DNA from: Dehalococcoidia bacterium
Lineage (GTDB): Bacteria > Chloroflexota > Dehalococcoidia > E44-bin15
NCBI GenBank assembly: GCA_035528575.1
Contig: DATKYK010000040.1
Location: 1-64,000 of the forward strand
Reading direction: 5' to 3'
Length of the DNA: 64,000 nt
Part shown: in pieces, positions 43,526 to 52,423 of the stretch
How the letters are laid out: the number at the start of each line of letters is the position of its first letter
Numbering within the stretch: the first letter of the stretch is position 1
Made by a program: the position numbers and the translations under genes
The notes under the pieces: model-generated
What the model was told of the DNA's origin: nothing
What the model saw: the letters and a program-made list of their open reading frames with translations, nothing else
Databases searched by the model: none

Positions 43526-46500
43526 TCAGGGAATATACGTTCCCCCAGGGAATGCTGTAATCGTCCCGACGAGGTATTGCGCCACCAGCTGCAGGTCTGC
43601 TGAGTCAAGTGTGACGCTGTCATTTACGTCGGCGGCGAGGAAATCATCACCACTAAGCGTTATTGTTCCCACTAAACCCTGGGCTACCAGTTGAAAGTCT
43701 GCCGAATCAATAGCATCATTGCCACTGCCCAGCGGGTGGACATCACCCTCCAGTCTCGGCGTCCCTATACAGAAGTTGCAATCATTAACTGGGCTTGGGT
43801 AGATGAGCTGAGGGTTGCCCGCCGTCGCATCGTAGAGCGACGTTACCTCAATATTCAGGTCGCTGCACTGTCCAACACTACCGACCGCGTTTAATGTCAC
43901 CGTGGCAAATGTGACGGCACTCCCATCCCATCCCGGTCCCGGATGAGTACCAGTTGCTGCTGTTATGGTCGTGGTATCGCCTATGGTGTTCCAGGAAAAC
44001 GCATTGGTAAGGTCTCCAGCCACCACATTGCCGACAGTAACAACGGATGTATCCACTTTTAGCGTTATGGTAGCTGACCCTATGCCATCTGGATCACTGG
44101 TAGTTATGGTGATGTCGGCTTCGCAACTGCCACCCTCAGTTACATCTGGGCAACACTCAATATCTACAGCGGCGGTATCAGCGGTTATTGGTGGCGGTGT
44201 GGGTGTGGGTGTCGGAGTCGGTGTGGGTGTCGGTGTTGGCGTCGGTGTAGGAGTAGGAGTAGGAGTAGGAGTAGGAGTAGGAGTAGGCGTTGGTGTTGGC
44301 GTCGGTGTAGGAGTAGGAGTGGGAGTAGGAGTAGGCGTAGGGGTTGGAGTTGGCATTGGCGTAGGCGTTGGCGTTGGCGTTGGCGTGCTGCACGGCACGT
44401 TAACGGTGGCCGTGTCTCCATCATAAGCCAGGTCCGAAGGGGATCCCACACAATAGCCAATTGCTTCCTGCCGGTTTACGTCCACGCCGCAAGCTATCAC
44501 CGTGGTATCGAACTCGATGATTTTTTGCTCGCACGGTTCGAGCACCCAATCCGGGAATTCCCACATGAAGCCGTTGGGCGGCTCCAAAATGGGAGGAGTC
44601 GAGAAGGGAGTGCCATTGATTGTTACGTTGCCGGCATACTCAAGGCTGTCCGAGAGAATGTCGTGGACATTTATGTGGGTCAGGTTGCAGCAGGTACCGT
44701 CGTTGTGGATAACGCACGAGAATCTTACTGTATCGCCGATTTCGGCGGTGACCTCATCCACCCACTGACCAGTACCTTCGTCCCAGATTGTCTTATTCAC
44801 GCTTATGCTGGGGACACAGGGTGTAGGCGTTGGTGTAGGCGTAGGCGTTGGCGTTGGTGTAGGCGTAGGCGTTGGCGTGCCGCACGGCGTGTTAACAGTG
44901 GCGTTGCCCGTGCCATAAGCCCAGTAGGATGGATCCTCAACACACGTGCCATTTGCCGTCACATTGTTTACGTCCACGCCGCACTCTATCACCGTGGCAT
45001 TGAACACCATGTTTATGCTCTCCGACGGTTCTAGGGGGGTAAAACCTAAACTTGTCAGATTCCACGTATATGTGTAGAGACCAATCGATATCCCATCTAA
45101 TTCTAACCGCGGGCCGTCGCCGTTAATTATTGTAGTAAGTGGGAGGTACTCCAGGCTGTCCGAGAAGATGTCGGTGACCACTATCTCGGTCAGGTTGCAG
45201 CAGGGACGGGTGTTGTGGATGGTGCAGTTGAAAGTCACGGTCTCGCCGAGTGCGGCAGTGACCTCGTCCACCCACTCTCCGGCACCCGGGTCCCACACCA
45301 GCTTCTCCACCTCGATACATGGCACGTAAACGGTGGCCGTGTCCTCGCCGTAAACATAGCCACCGTAACTATTTGCCTCTACCATCTGGAGGTTTACGTC
45401 CACGCCGCAATCGACAACCGTGGCATTGAACGTGATGCTCATGCTCTGGCACTTTTCGAGGTCATACCAACCCTTTATAGCCGTTTTAGGCTCACCGAGG
45501 CCAAGGGGGGTGAATAACCGGTCGCCCGAGAAAAAGTACAGGAAATCCCACTCATACTCATTGGGGCCAACCTGATCTGGCTCAAACGGGCCCGATAGTA
45601 CGGGTGTGTAGGCGACAGCGCTATTTTCACTGTAATTCAGGCTGGGCGAGAGGATATCGGTGAACAGCACGGTCTCTGCCCACACAGCATCGTCGCCGTT
45701 GTTATGGACGGTCAGATTGAAGGTCACGGTCTGGCCCAGCGTGGCAATGATCTCATCCACCCACTCCCCGGCATCCGGGTCCCACGCCAGCTTCTCCACC
45801 TCGATACATGGCACGTAAACGGTAGCTGTATCCTCGCCGTAAACATCGCCACATTCACTACTCACCTCTACCATCTGGAGGTTCATGTCCTCGCCGCAGG
45901 CGACCACCTCAGCATCGAAGATGATGCTCATGCTCTGGCACGGTTCGAGGTTAGCGATGCCGGGGACAAAATCACGGAAATTCCACTCAAACTTATCGGG
46001 ACCGACCTGCACCGGCTCAAACGGGTCCGACCTCCATGATGTATAGGCGAAGGCGCTGCCGTCGACATAATCCAGGCTCTCCGAGAGGATATCGGTAACC
46101 AGCATGGTCTCTGCGAAAACATCATCGTCGCCGTCGTTGTGGACGGTCAGATTGAAGGTTACGGTCTGGCCCAGCGTGGCATTGACCGTCTCCACCCACT
46201 CCCCGGTATCCGAGTCCCACACCAGCTTTTCCACCTCGATGTGTGCGAGAGGCACATTAACGGTGGCGGTGTCCTCGCCATAGCCATAGGGGCCATCTTG
46301 TGTTTCTACAATCAGAAGGTTTAAGTCCACGCCGCAATCGCGCACCGTGGCATTGAACGTGATGCTCATGCTCTGGCACGGTTCGAGGTCCGGCTCCTCA
46401 ACTGGAATAAAGTACCAGAAATCCCACAAGTACTCGTTGGGACCGACCTGCAGCGGCTCAAACGGGTCCGACCGCCATGGTGTGGAGGCGAGAGCGCTGC

Positions 46501-48403
46501 CGTCAACGTACTCCAGGCTGTCGGAGAGGATATCGGTGAACAGCATTTCCTCTGCATAAAAATCATAGTCGGCGTTGTTGTGGGCGGTCAGATTGAAGGT
46601 CACGGTCTGGCCCAGCGTGGCATTAACCGTCTCCACCCAGTCGCCGGTATCCGGGTCCCACACCAGCTTCTCAACATCCAGAGGGCACGGCACGTTAACG
46701 GTGGCCGTGTCCTCGCCATAAAAATAGCCACTGTCGAGGTCGCCGTAACTTTCCGGTTCCACAATCAGGCGGTTTATGTCCACGCCGCAGTCGACCACCT
46801 CAGCTTCGAACTCGATGCTCACGCTCTCGCCTGGGTAAAGGTACGTTGGACCGTTGGTAATAGACCCGAAATACCACAAATATGTATTTGAACCAGGCCC
46901 ACCAGCCGGCACCGGCTCAAAATCAATGGGGTCGTCTTCCCATGGTGTGTAGGCGTGAGCGGTGCCGTCGTCGTACTCCAGGCTCTCCGAGAGGACGTCG
47001 GTGACCAGCATGGTATCTACCCTCACGTTATCGTCGCCGATGTTGTGGACGGTCAGATTGAAGCTCACGTTTTCGCCGATTTCGGCGGTGACCTCATCCA
47101 CCCACCCCCCGAAATCCCCGGCATCCGGGTCCCAGACCAGCTTCTCCACGTCTATGGTGTCGCACGGCACCTTAACGGTGGCCCAGTCCCAGCCGTCAAC
47201 CTCGCCACCGTAACCATCTACCAACAGGACGTTTATGTCCTCGCCGCAGTCGACCACCTCAGCATCGAAGACGATGCTCATGCTCTGGCACGGTTCGAGG
47301 TCCCGCGATTCACCGCGGAAAAATTGCAGGAAATACCATAGATACTCGTTGGTATCGACCTGAAACGGCTCAAATGGGCCGTCTCTCCATGGTGTGTAGG
47401 CGAAAGCGCTGCCGTCGACGTACTCCAGGCTGTCCGAGAGGATATCGGTGAACAGCACTTCCTCTGCATACACAATATCAGGGCCGACGTTGTGGACGGT
47501 CAGATTGAAGGTGACGGTGTCTCCGATGTCGGCGGTGACCTCCTCCACCCATTTATCACTATCCGGGTCCCACACCAGCTTCTCGACGTCTATAAAGCAC
47601 GGCACGTTAACGGTGGCCGTGTCCTCGCCATAAAAATAAAAATAGCCGCCGTCACTTTCCGCTTCTACAATCAGGCGATTTACGTCCACGCCGCAGTCGA
47701 CCACCCAAGCCTCGAACTCGATGCTCACGCTCTTGTCTGGGTCAAGGTATTCGTCACCGTCGGTAATATACCCGAAATACCACAAATACGTATTTGAACC
47801 AAGCCAGCCAGCCGGCACCGGCTCAAAGGGGCCATCTCCCCATGGTGTGTAGGCGTGAGCGCTGTAGGGGACGTACATCAGGCTCTCGGAGAGGACGTCG
47901 GTGAACAGCACGGTCTCTGCCCACACAGCAACGTCGCCGGTGTTGTGGACGGTCAGCTTAAAGGTCACGAGGTCTGGGGATTCTCCGAGTTCGACGGTGA
48001 TATAATCCACCCACTCATGGGTATCCGGGTCCAACACCAGCTTCTCCACGTCTATACTGGCGATAGGCAGGAGCCTCCCGGTCATGTCTATGCCGGGCCT
48101 GCCGGCGTTATCACTGACCTTCCCGGTCACTTCTATGCCGGGCCCGCTGGCGTTATCCCAAACCTTCCTGGCCACGTCTATGCCAGGTCTGCTGGTGATA
48201 TCACTGACCTTCCCGGTCACGTTTATGGTGGGTCTGCTGGTGTTCCGCGGCACTATGCCCTCACCTTCAACCTCGGTGCTCACCATTGCCATAGCCGGTA
48301 TGGCGATACCGACAAGCGCCACCATCATGACCGCCGCCAATAGCAATTGTACCTTTATCACGGCTCTCGAAGGCTTACCCGATCTCTTGCTAAAGTACCT
48401 CAT
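43526..48403 (-). CDS. Large surface protein: eight DUF11-type repeats, Thr-Pro linkers, cohesin-like and dockerin domains
   Basis: 1,625 residues. Signal peptide ([20 protein letters not shown]), then four short repeats of about 18 residues around RPGIDVTGKV, then eight DUF11/CARDB-like units each opening with [17 protein letters not shown]-like sequence and containing VTFNLTVHN and [11 protein letters not shown]. Long (TP)n linkers follow, then a cohesin-like domain and a dockerin as in the two downstream genes. It should form a long extracellular rod. TATAAT (48443-48438) lies about 35 bases upstream of the ATG, with a poor -35. First gene of the operon. Confidence 0.88.
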   Translation of the reverse strand: MRYFSKRSGKPSRAVIKVQLLLAAVMMVALVGIAIPAMAMVSTEVEGEGIVPRNTSRPTINVTGKVSDITSRPGIDVARKVWDNASGPGIEVTGKVSDNAGRPGIDMTGRLLPIASIDVEKLVLDPDTHEWVDYITVELGESPDLVTFKLTVHNTGDVAVWAETVLFTDVLSESLMYVPYSAHAYTPWGDGPFEPVPAGWLGSNTYLWYFGYITDGDEYLDPDKSVSIEFEAWVVDCGVDVNRLIVEAESDGGYFYFYGEDTATVNVPCFIDVEKLVWDPDSDKWVEEVTADIGDTVTFNLTVHNVGPDIVYAEEVLFTDILSDSLEYVDGSAFAYTPWRDGPFEPFQVDTNEYLWYFLQFFRGESRDLEPCQSMSIVFDAEVVDCGEDINVLLVDGYGGEVDGWDWATVKVPCDTIDVEKLVWDPDAGDFGGWVDEVTAEIGENVSFNLTVHNIGDDNVRVDTMLVTDVLSESLEYDDGTAHAYTPWEDDPIDFEPVPAGGPGSNTYLWYFGSITNGPTYLYPGESVSIEFEAEVVDCGVDINRLIVEPESYGDLDSGYFYGEDTATVNVPCPLDVEKLVWDPDTGDWVETVNATLGQTVTFNLTAHNNADYDFYAEEMLFTDILSDSLEYVDGSALASTPWRSDPFEPLQVGPNEYLWDFWYFIPVEEPDLEPCQSMSITFNATVRDCGVDLNLLIVETQDGPYGYGEDTATVNVPLAHIEVEKLVWDSDTGEWVETVNATLGQTVTFNLTVHNDGDDDVFAETMLVTDILSESLDYVDGSAFAYTSWRSDPFEPVQVGPDKFEWNFRDFVPGIANLEPCQSMSIIFDAEVVACGEDMNLQMVEVSSECGDVYGEDTATVYVPCIEVEKLAWDPDAGEWVDEIIATLGQTVTFNLTVHNNGDDAVWAETVLFTDILSPSLNYSENSAVAYTPVLSGPFEPDQVGPNEYEWDFLYFFSGDRLFTPLGLGEPKTAIKGWYDLEKCQSMSITFNATVVDCGVDVNLQMVEANSYGGYVYGEDTATVYVPCIEVEKLVWDPGAGEWVDEVTAALGETVTFNCTIHNTRPCCNLTEIVVTDIFSDSLEYLPLTTIINGDGPRLELDGISIGLYTYTWNLTSLGFTPLEPSESINMVFNATVIECGVDVNNVTANGTCVEDPSYWAYGTGNATVNTPCGTPTPTPTPTPTPTPTPTPTPCVPSISVNKTIWDEGTGQWVDEVTAEIGDTVRFSCVIHNDGTCCNLTHINVHDILSDSLEYAGNVTINGTPFSTPPILEPPNGFMWEFPDWVLEPCEQKIIEFDTTVIACGVDVNRQEAIGYCVGSPSDLAYDGDTATVNVPCSTPTPTPTPTPMPTPTPTPTPTPTPTPTPTPTPTPTPTPTPTPTPTPTPTPTPTPTPTPTPTPTPPPITADTAAVDIECCPDVTEGGSCEADITITTSDPDGIGSATITLKVDTSVVTVGNVVAGDLTNAFSWNTIGDTTTITAATGTHPGPGWDGSAVTFATVTLNAVGSVGQCSDLNIEVTSLYDATAGNPQLIYPSPVNDCNFCIGTPRLEGDVHPLGSGNDAIDSADFQLVAQGLVGTITLSGDDFLAADVNDSVTLDSADLQLVAQYLVGTITAFPGGTYIP
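44190..44390. repeat. GGTGTN/GGAGTA hexanucleotide tract encoding (Thr-Pro)n
   Basis: About 200 bases of 6-base units such as GGTGTC, GGAGTA and GGCGTT. Shorter related tracts lie at 44821-44880, 40060-40130, 40529-40575 and 42733-42772. Units of 6 keep the frame when copy number changes, so linker length can vary. All six frames stay largely open here, which creates false ORFs. Confidence 0.85.
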
Positions 48404-48821
48404 TGTTTAAGTCCTTTGTCATGGATACCTGTGCTTCATTATACTACATTACTTCATTAGAGCCTGCAATTCGTTAGAGAATGCGGTTCCGTTCGGTTAT
48501 GGTTGACTTAACCATTGAAAGCGATATCGCAATTTCGTTTACTGAAGTAGCTCTGATTGAACGATGGATTGCTCGTGGTCTTTGAGGGAAATAAAAAGTT
48601 GAATATTTAAGAGGATTAGTTAGCTGGGAACTGCGGCACTTACCCGGGGGAATTACCTCTGTTGTACACGTTCTGGATACACACTGAAAAATGACTCCAC
48701 ACTCCTTAGCTTCTCGGAACAATTATCGTATCACTTTACTGCTAGAATCGCAATATCTTGCGACTTCACATTTCTTAACTTATCTTCCCAATAGTCTACT
48801 TACTCAGATAGTAACATGACG
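48404..48821. other. Intergenic region between surface-protein operon and IS3 element
   Basis: Holds the presumed -10 TATAAT (minus strand, 48443-48438) of the operon. An 82-codon minus-strand frame at 48474-48722 has no ribosome binding site or recognisable features. Nothing else seen. Confidence 0.35.
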
Positions 48822-48830
48822 TGCACCCTG

Positions 48831-49712
48831 TTAAACTGGACTGTTTTGGGCCACCAATAAGTTAGATTCTCCTTTGGCCTTCAGCTCTCCCTGAGCGAAC
48901 GTGCGTGGGCTCTTGTACCTCAGATTCTGGTGCAATCTCTCATCACGATACCAGGAACGATAGCTTTCCCAGCCTGCTCTCGCTTCGGCCAAACTGAGAT
49001 ATTCATTTCGATACACCTCTTCTACCTTGTACTTGTCGAAGAATGACTCTATATACGGCTTGTCATCAGGGCACTGGATCCCTGCATATTCCAGTTTTAC
49101 GTTCAGCAACCTGGCGGTCTCATGGAAACCGCGAGCTGCAAACTGCGTCCCGCGGTCAACCCTGAGGGTCAACTCGTGGCCTTCAGGTACCCGTCCGCCA
49201 AAGCGCCTGATTACGGCATACTCCACGGCCTTTGCGGCCTCCCGCGCACGACAGCGGTCTGAGAAGACGTCTCCCACTATGTCCCGATCATAAGCATCTA
49301 TCACCGCACACAGATAGGCATTGGCATCACCAGCCCACACGTATGTCAGATCAGCCTCCCAGTACGTATTACAGGCATCCGGCCTGACTTTGGAGGGCCT
49401 GCTCCACTTTCGCCCCCTCATCTTCCTGGGCTGAGTAAGACCAAGTACCCGAAGATGCCTCAATACCTTTTTGCCGTTAACTACCCAGCCTGCAGCCCTT
49501 AGCGACTCGGCTACCTTGCGATAGCCGTAGACCTGCGCATATCCCTGTCTCACCTCTTCAATGGCTTTGACCAGAGACTCATCCAGCGGACGCGGCTTTC
49601 TCTGTTTTATGGGTCGATAGTAATAACTGGACCTGGCCAGACCCACCGCCTCCAGTGCCACTTTCACTGATTGCCCTTCCGCTACCATTTGCTCTGCCAG
49701 CCTGCGCTTCAT
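48831..49712 (-). CDS. IS3-family transposase OrfB
   Basis: 293 residues. N-terminal HTH_21-like region (SVKVALEAVGLARSSYYYRP), then the rve core with the DDE triad: Asp in YWEADLTYVWAGD, Asp in RVDRGTQFAARGF, Glu in KPYIESFFDKYK. The C-terminal RLHQNLRYKSPRTFAQGE is typical of IS3 OrfB. The ATG at 49712 overlaps the orfA stop (ATGA), so expression normally depends on coupling or frameshifting from orfA. As orfA carries an early stop, activity may be lost. Confidence 0.93.
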   Translation of the reverse strand: MKRRLAEQMVAEGQSVKVALEAVGLARSSYYYRPIKQRKPRPLDESLVKAIEEVRQGYAQVYGYRKVAESLRAAGWVVNGKKVLRHLRVLGLTQPRKMRGRKWSRPSKVRPDACNTYWEADLTYVWAGDANAYLCAVIDAYDRDIVGDVFSDRCRAREAAKAVEYAVIRRFGGRVPEGHELTLRVDRGTQFAARGFHETARLLNVKLEYAGIQCPDDKPYIESFFDKYKVEEVYRNEYLSLAEARAGWESYRSWYRDERLHQNLRYKSPRTFAQGELKAKGESNLLVAQNSPV

Positions 49713-50002
49713 CGATGTCCCAATACCCTATCCAGCTTTTTTTGGGCTTCTATGACCAGGGCCTGTTGCCCTACCAGCTCTTTCAACTGGCGGTTCTCAT
49801 CTACTAGGGGATCGCGCCCGTTCCCTCTTCGACTGTCAGCAAGCGCTTTGCGCCCTCACTCCACAAACCGGTCCAGCCACCTGTATGCCTGTGTAGCGCT
49901 TACACCATGCCGGTTGCAGATCACAGCTATGGGCTCATCGCCACGAAGCATCTCCAAGACGATAGCTGTCTTCTCTTCGTTAGACCACACCTTTCGATTC
50001 AT
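49709..50002 (-). pseudogene. IS3-family OrfA with internal TGA
   Basis: From the ATG at 50002 the frame reads MNRKVWSNEEKTAIVLEMLR, then GDEPIAVICNRHGVSATQAY, a classic IS3 OrfA HTH. Codon 49 is TGA at 49856-49858 (after LDRFVE). The frame resumes as GRKALADSRRGNGRDPLVDE with the leucine-zipper-like NRQLKELVGQQALVIEAQ and ends at 49709. A single base change from GGA would explain the stop. Confidence 0.85.
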
Positions 50003-50138
50003 TATATTCTACCCCTTCCCGGTGGCCTCATTATATCTTATACCAGTGTCCAGTTCTAAAGGGGTGCATTCCAATATAAATACCTAGGGATACATTTATT
50101 TGCAGGTGTTGTTCTCAGGATGGCATGGACACAACTGA

Positions 50139-50171
50139 AAAAAGGGCTATCATTTGATGATAGCCCTTTTT
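50139..50171. terminator. Bidirectional Rho-independent terminator
   Basis: AAAAA, GGGCTATCA, loop TTTGA, TGATAGCCC, TTTTT. Perfect 9-bp stem with A/T runs on both sides. It ends the serpin transcript on the minus strand. Confidence 0.85.
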
Positions 50172-50212
50172 GTACATTGCTACTTGATCTGGCAGTACGG
50201 TCGATGGGTGTA

Positions 50213-51481
50213 CTATGCGCTCGGGTTTGCCACGCGCCCGACAAACAGAACAGCGCCGGTCTCGATGTCGCGGATCAGGAATATAAAGGGGCGGTCGAGG
50301 GTAACCTCAACAGGCTGCTCCGGTGCTGCCGTCAGGGACATAATAACAGCAGTTGCGGCTGCTGCCTCTGTGCCCGCCTCGTCCACAGAGACGAATGCCT
50401 TGTGCAGGATATCAGAGATGAACAAATCGCGGTAACCGGTCATGCCTGAGAAGTCGGCTGCTGTGGAGAAGGCAACTGGCATGCCCATCGCAGCAAGCGT
50501 GTCGACCAGGCTGAAATCCGAATCATATTCGAATTTGGGCATGGTCAGCGTGACCTTGCGGTATTTCAGGTCATTTGTGATGGCATCTACGAGGTCGGCG
50601 TCCAGAGTGCTTTCAAGATCCTCAAACTCACCGTTATTGGGAAGCACTATAACCATCGATAGCTCACGTCCATCGTACAACAGTTCAACTGCCTGATACC
50701 CTTCGCCCTCTGCATAACCAAAGGACTCGGTCTGAGTCATCATCGGCACGGTGACCTCGCTGCCGTCGAGCAGATGGAAAGCGCCATCCCCTGTCATATC
50801 CTCGCTGAAGGGATTCAGCCAAGCTGCATTGAAGTAGATCGCATTGGTGAGGACAAGCCGGGTCAATATGTCGATAGCGCCCTGCGGGATGAGGTCTTCT
50901 ATCCTGCCCTCCGTCCGGTCGCTGACCCAGTCGTTGATGGTGATCCGGGACGCTTCCGGTGCGTTTATGAAATCGAGGAGCCTCAGCCCGGCACCGTAGT
51001 TCTCCGCCAAGACATCGAGGAACTCATCGAGAAATTCAAAGTCCTCCTGTCCCCAGATTGAATTGGCGATGTTCAGCCGGAAGCCCTCTTCATCCGTGCC
51101 CTCGGCGCCCTCACCCCGACTGGCGAGCTTGAGGTCTAGGCTGTTTAATGCGGGATGCAGACGGTCCTGTGGGAGGGTGAAGTTTAGGGTATCCGCCATC
51201 TGCTGTTCGGTTTCGCCGCGGGCACCGGCGTATGTCATCGCCAGTGCAAGAGAGATGCTGTACGGAGAGTAGAACAGGTTCCCCTCCTCCTTGCTGAGTT
51301 CCTGGTAGAGGTCGAAGGCGAATGCGCTATTTCCGTCCACCAGCTCGGTAAGCTCCGAGGCGGTTACGTCGGGCAAGGTCGAACGCGGCTTGTCCGATTG
51401 TGCCATCCCTATCGCCTGCCCACAACCCGCCAGGCTCAGCGGTATTATCAACATCAATAGAGCGAGTAGTGTCCTTTTCAT
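50213..51481 (-). CDS. Lipoprotein serpin (serine protease inhibitor family I4)
   Basis: 422 residues. Lipoprotein signal LIIPLSLAGC with Cys20 as the lipidated residue, so it sits on the outer face of the membrane. Serpin core: NSAFAFDLYQELSKEEGNLF, SPYSISLALAMTYAGA, LVLTNAIYFNAAWLNPF, and the C-terminal RPFIFLIRDIETGAVLFVGR. The hinge VDEAGTEAAAATAV has the small residues needed for loop insertion, so it should be inhibitory. By spacing from the hinge, P4-P1 would be MSLT. GGGGAGGT precedes the ATG, with two overlapping TATAAT boxes at 51530-51540. It could guard against foreign or own proteases. Confidence 0.92.
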   Translation of the reverse strand: MKRTLLALLMLIIPLSLAGCGQAIGMAQSDKPRSTLPDVTASELTELVDGNSAFAFDLYQELSKEEGNLFYSPYSISLALAMTYAGARGETEQQMADTLNFTLPQDRLHPALNSLDLKLASRGEGAEGTDEEGFRLNIANSIWGQEDFEFLDEFLDVLAENYGAGLRLLDFINAPEASRITINDWVSDRTEGRIEDLIPQGAIDILTRLVLTNAIYFNAAWLNPFSEDMTGDGAFHLLDGSEVTVPMMTQTESFGYAEGEGYQAVELLYDGRELSMVIVLPNNGEFEDLESTLDADLVDAITNDLKYRKVTLTMPKFEYDSDFSLVDTLAAMGMPVAFSTAADFSGMTGYRDLFISDILHKAFVSVDEAGTEAAAATAVIMSLTAAPEQPVEVTLDRPFIFLIRDIETGAVLFVGRVANPSA

Positions 51482-51744
51482 GGTAATTACCTCCCCTTAA
51501 ATTTTCACCACAGGCATCTAATTTGCCTCATTATATTATAGACGGATTTGGAGCCAAAAAAGTTCCCTCTGTCCAAGGACCGGCTACAGGAACACGGTTT
51601 GGTCGTAGAGAATGTTCATCGTGGTTGCATTGAACGATTTGAACTTTGGTTTAATGTGAGGGAGCCAGCGACTGGACACCTCCAGACGAATGCGGTATCC
51701 ATATCGGCCGTAAGCCATCCCACATCCATAGGGAATAATTGGAT

Positions 51745-51780
51745 GGATGGACGTTATTCTAGCTAGAATAACGTCCATCC
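51745..51780. repeat. Perfect 36-bp palindrome
   Basis: GGATGGACGTTATTCTAG followed at once by its exact reverse complement. No spacer and no T-run. The rest of 51482-51788 has only the serpin promoter region. Confidence 0.8.
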
Positions 51781-51788
51781 CCACATAA

Positions 51789-52121
51789 AGGGAACACCCT
51801 TTAACAAAACAGTATCTTGTAAAGAACTCTGAAGCGTGCGCCGCTGACATCTACTATGCCCTGAGTCGCGAGATTGAGCGCATGAACAAAGAACGGATTG
51901 AGACGGGGGAAAAGCCCATCGAAAGGCCGAACTACTCAAGCTTCGCCAAGTATTTTCACTGGTTCAAGTTGCTTGAGCTCGTAGAGCGCACCGATAGAAA
52001 GGAGCCTGCCATTTACGATTTCCTGGAGAAGCGTGTGTTCTACATATTGACAGATAAGGGTAAAGCCGAAGTGAGAACATGGGAGGACCCGGTAAGGGAA
52101 GCGCACCCGGAGTTTGGCTAG
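51789..52121 (+). pseudogene. 5'-truncated gene of unknown family
   Basis: The frame is open from 51789 to the stop at 52121 and reads TKQYLVKNSEACAADIYYAL, then SREIERMNKERIETGEKPIE, YSSFAKYFHWFKLLELVERT and EKRVFYILTDKGKAEVRTWE. The protein-like sequence starts before the only ATG (51882), which has no ribosome binding site. The gene therefore seems to have lost its 5' end, just where the 36-bp palindrome lies. The C-terminal part looks like a winged-helix domain. If started at 51882 it would give 79 residues. Confidence 0.5.
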
Positions 52122-52149
52122 AGCTAACAAGGGAATGGTAATGTGAACC

Positions 52150-52256
52150 CGTGTGCGTGCGAAATGTAGTTATAAAATTGCAGCGTGAGGTTGTGCCTGT
52201 AAGATAAGGGGCCACCCATCTAGGGTAGCCCCTTATCCTGCGACTAGGTTGGTCTA
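52150..52256 (+). repeat. Dispersed repeat modules D and C
   Basis: D: TTATAAAATTGCAGCGTGAG, GTTGTGCCTGTAAGATAAGG. C: GGGGCCACCCATCTAGGGTA, GCCCC. Here the C hairpin is extended by GATAAG/CTTATC on its flanks, giving a long stable stem. 52257-52423 shows nothing further. Confidence 0.65.
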
Positions 52257-52423
52257 CTCTACGGCAATTTTCCCCTTGCACGCAGGATAAAGAGTACAAA
52301 CATGGAATTGACGGCCAGCATTTGGACCTTGCTTTGCTGTGCGTATGACCGTTTCAGAGCCGCACAATGGACATCTGATACCTTCAGACGTAATATCTTC
52401 AGGCCCACTGCCGGGGGCAACTG

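Larger units (their letters stand above)
48822..50068 (-). mobile_element. IS3-family insertion sequence
   Basis: 1,247 bases. Imperfect terminal inverted repeats: left TGCACCCTGTTAAACTGGAC at 48822, right end read inversely TGCACCCCTTTAGAACTGGA ending at 50068. Both ends are the TG...CA expected for IS3. It contains orfB intact and orfA with an internal stop. No matching 3-base target duplication is seen, so the insertion is old or rearranged. Confidence 0.85.

Noticed and set aside
44178-44460. Several overlapping ORFs in the hexanucleotide tract
   Set aside because: Low-complexity DNA leaves all frames open; the real frame is the Thr-Pro linker of the large surface protein.
39417-48403. 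A CRISPR array suggested by regular repeats
   Set aside because: The repeats are coding DUF11, cohesin-dockerin and Thr-Pro units; no short direct repeats with unique spacers and no cas genes occur in the window.
48474-48722. 82-codon minus-strand ORF between the surface operon and the IS3 element
   Set aside because: No ribosome binding site, no recognisable domain, odd composition with scattered Cys and Pro; probably chance.
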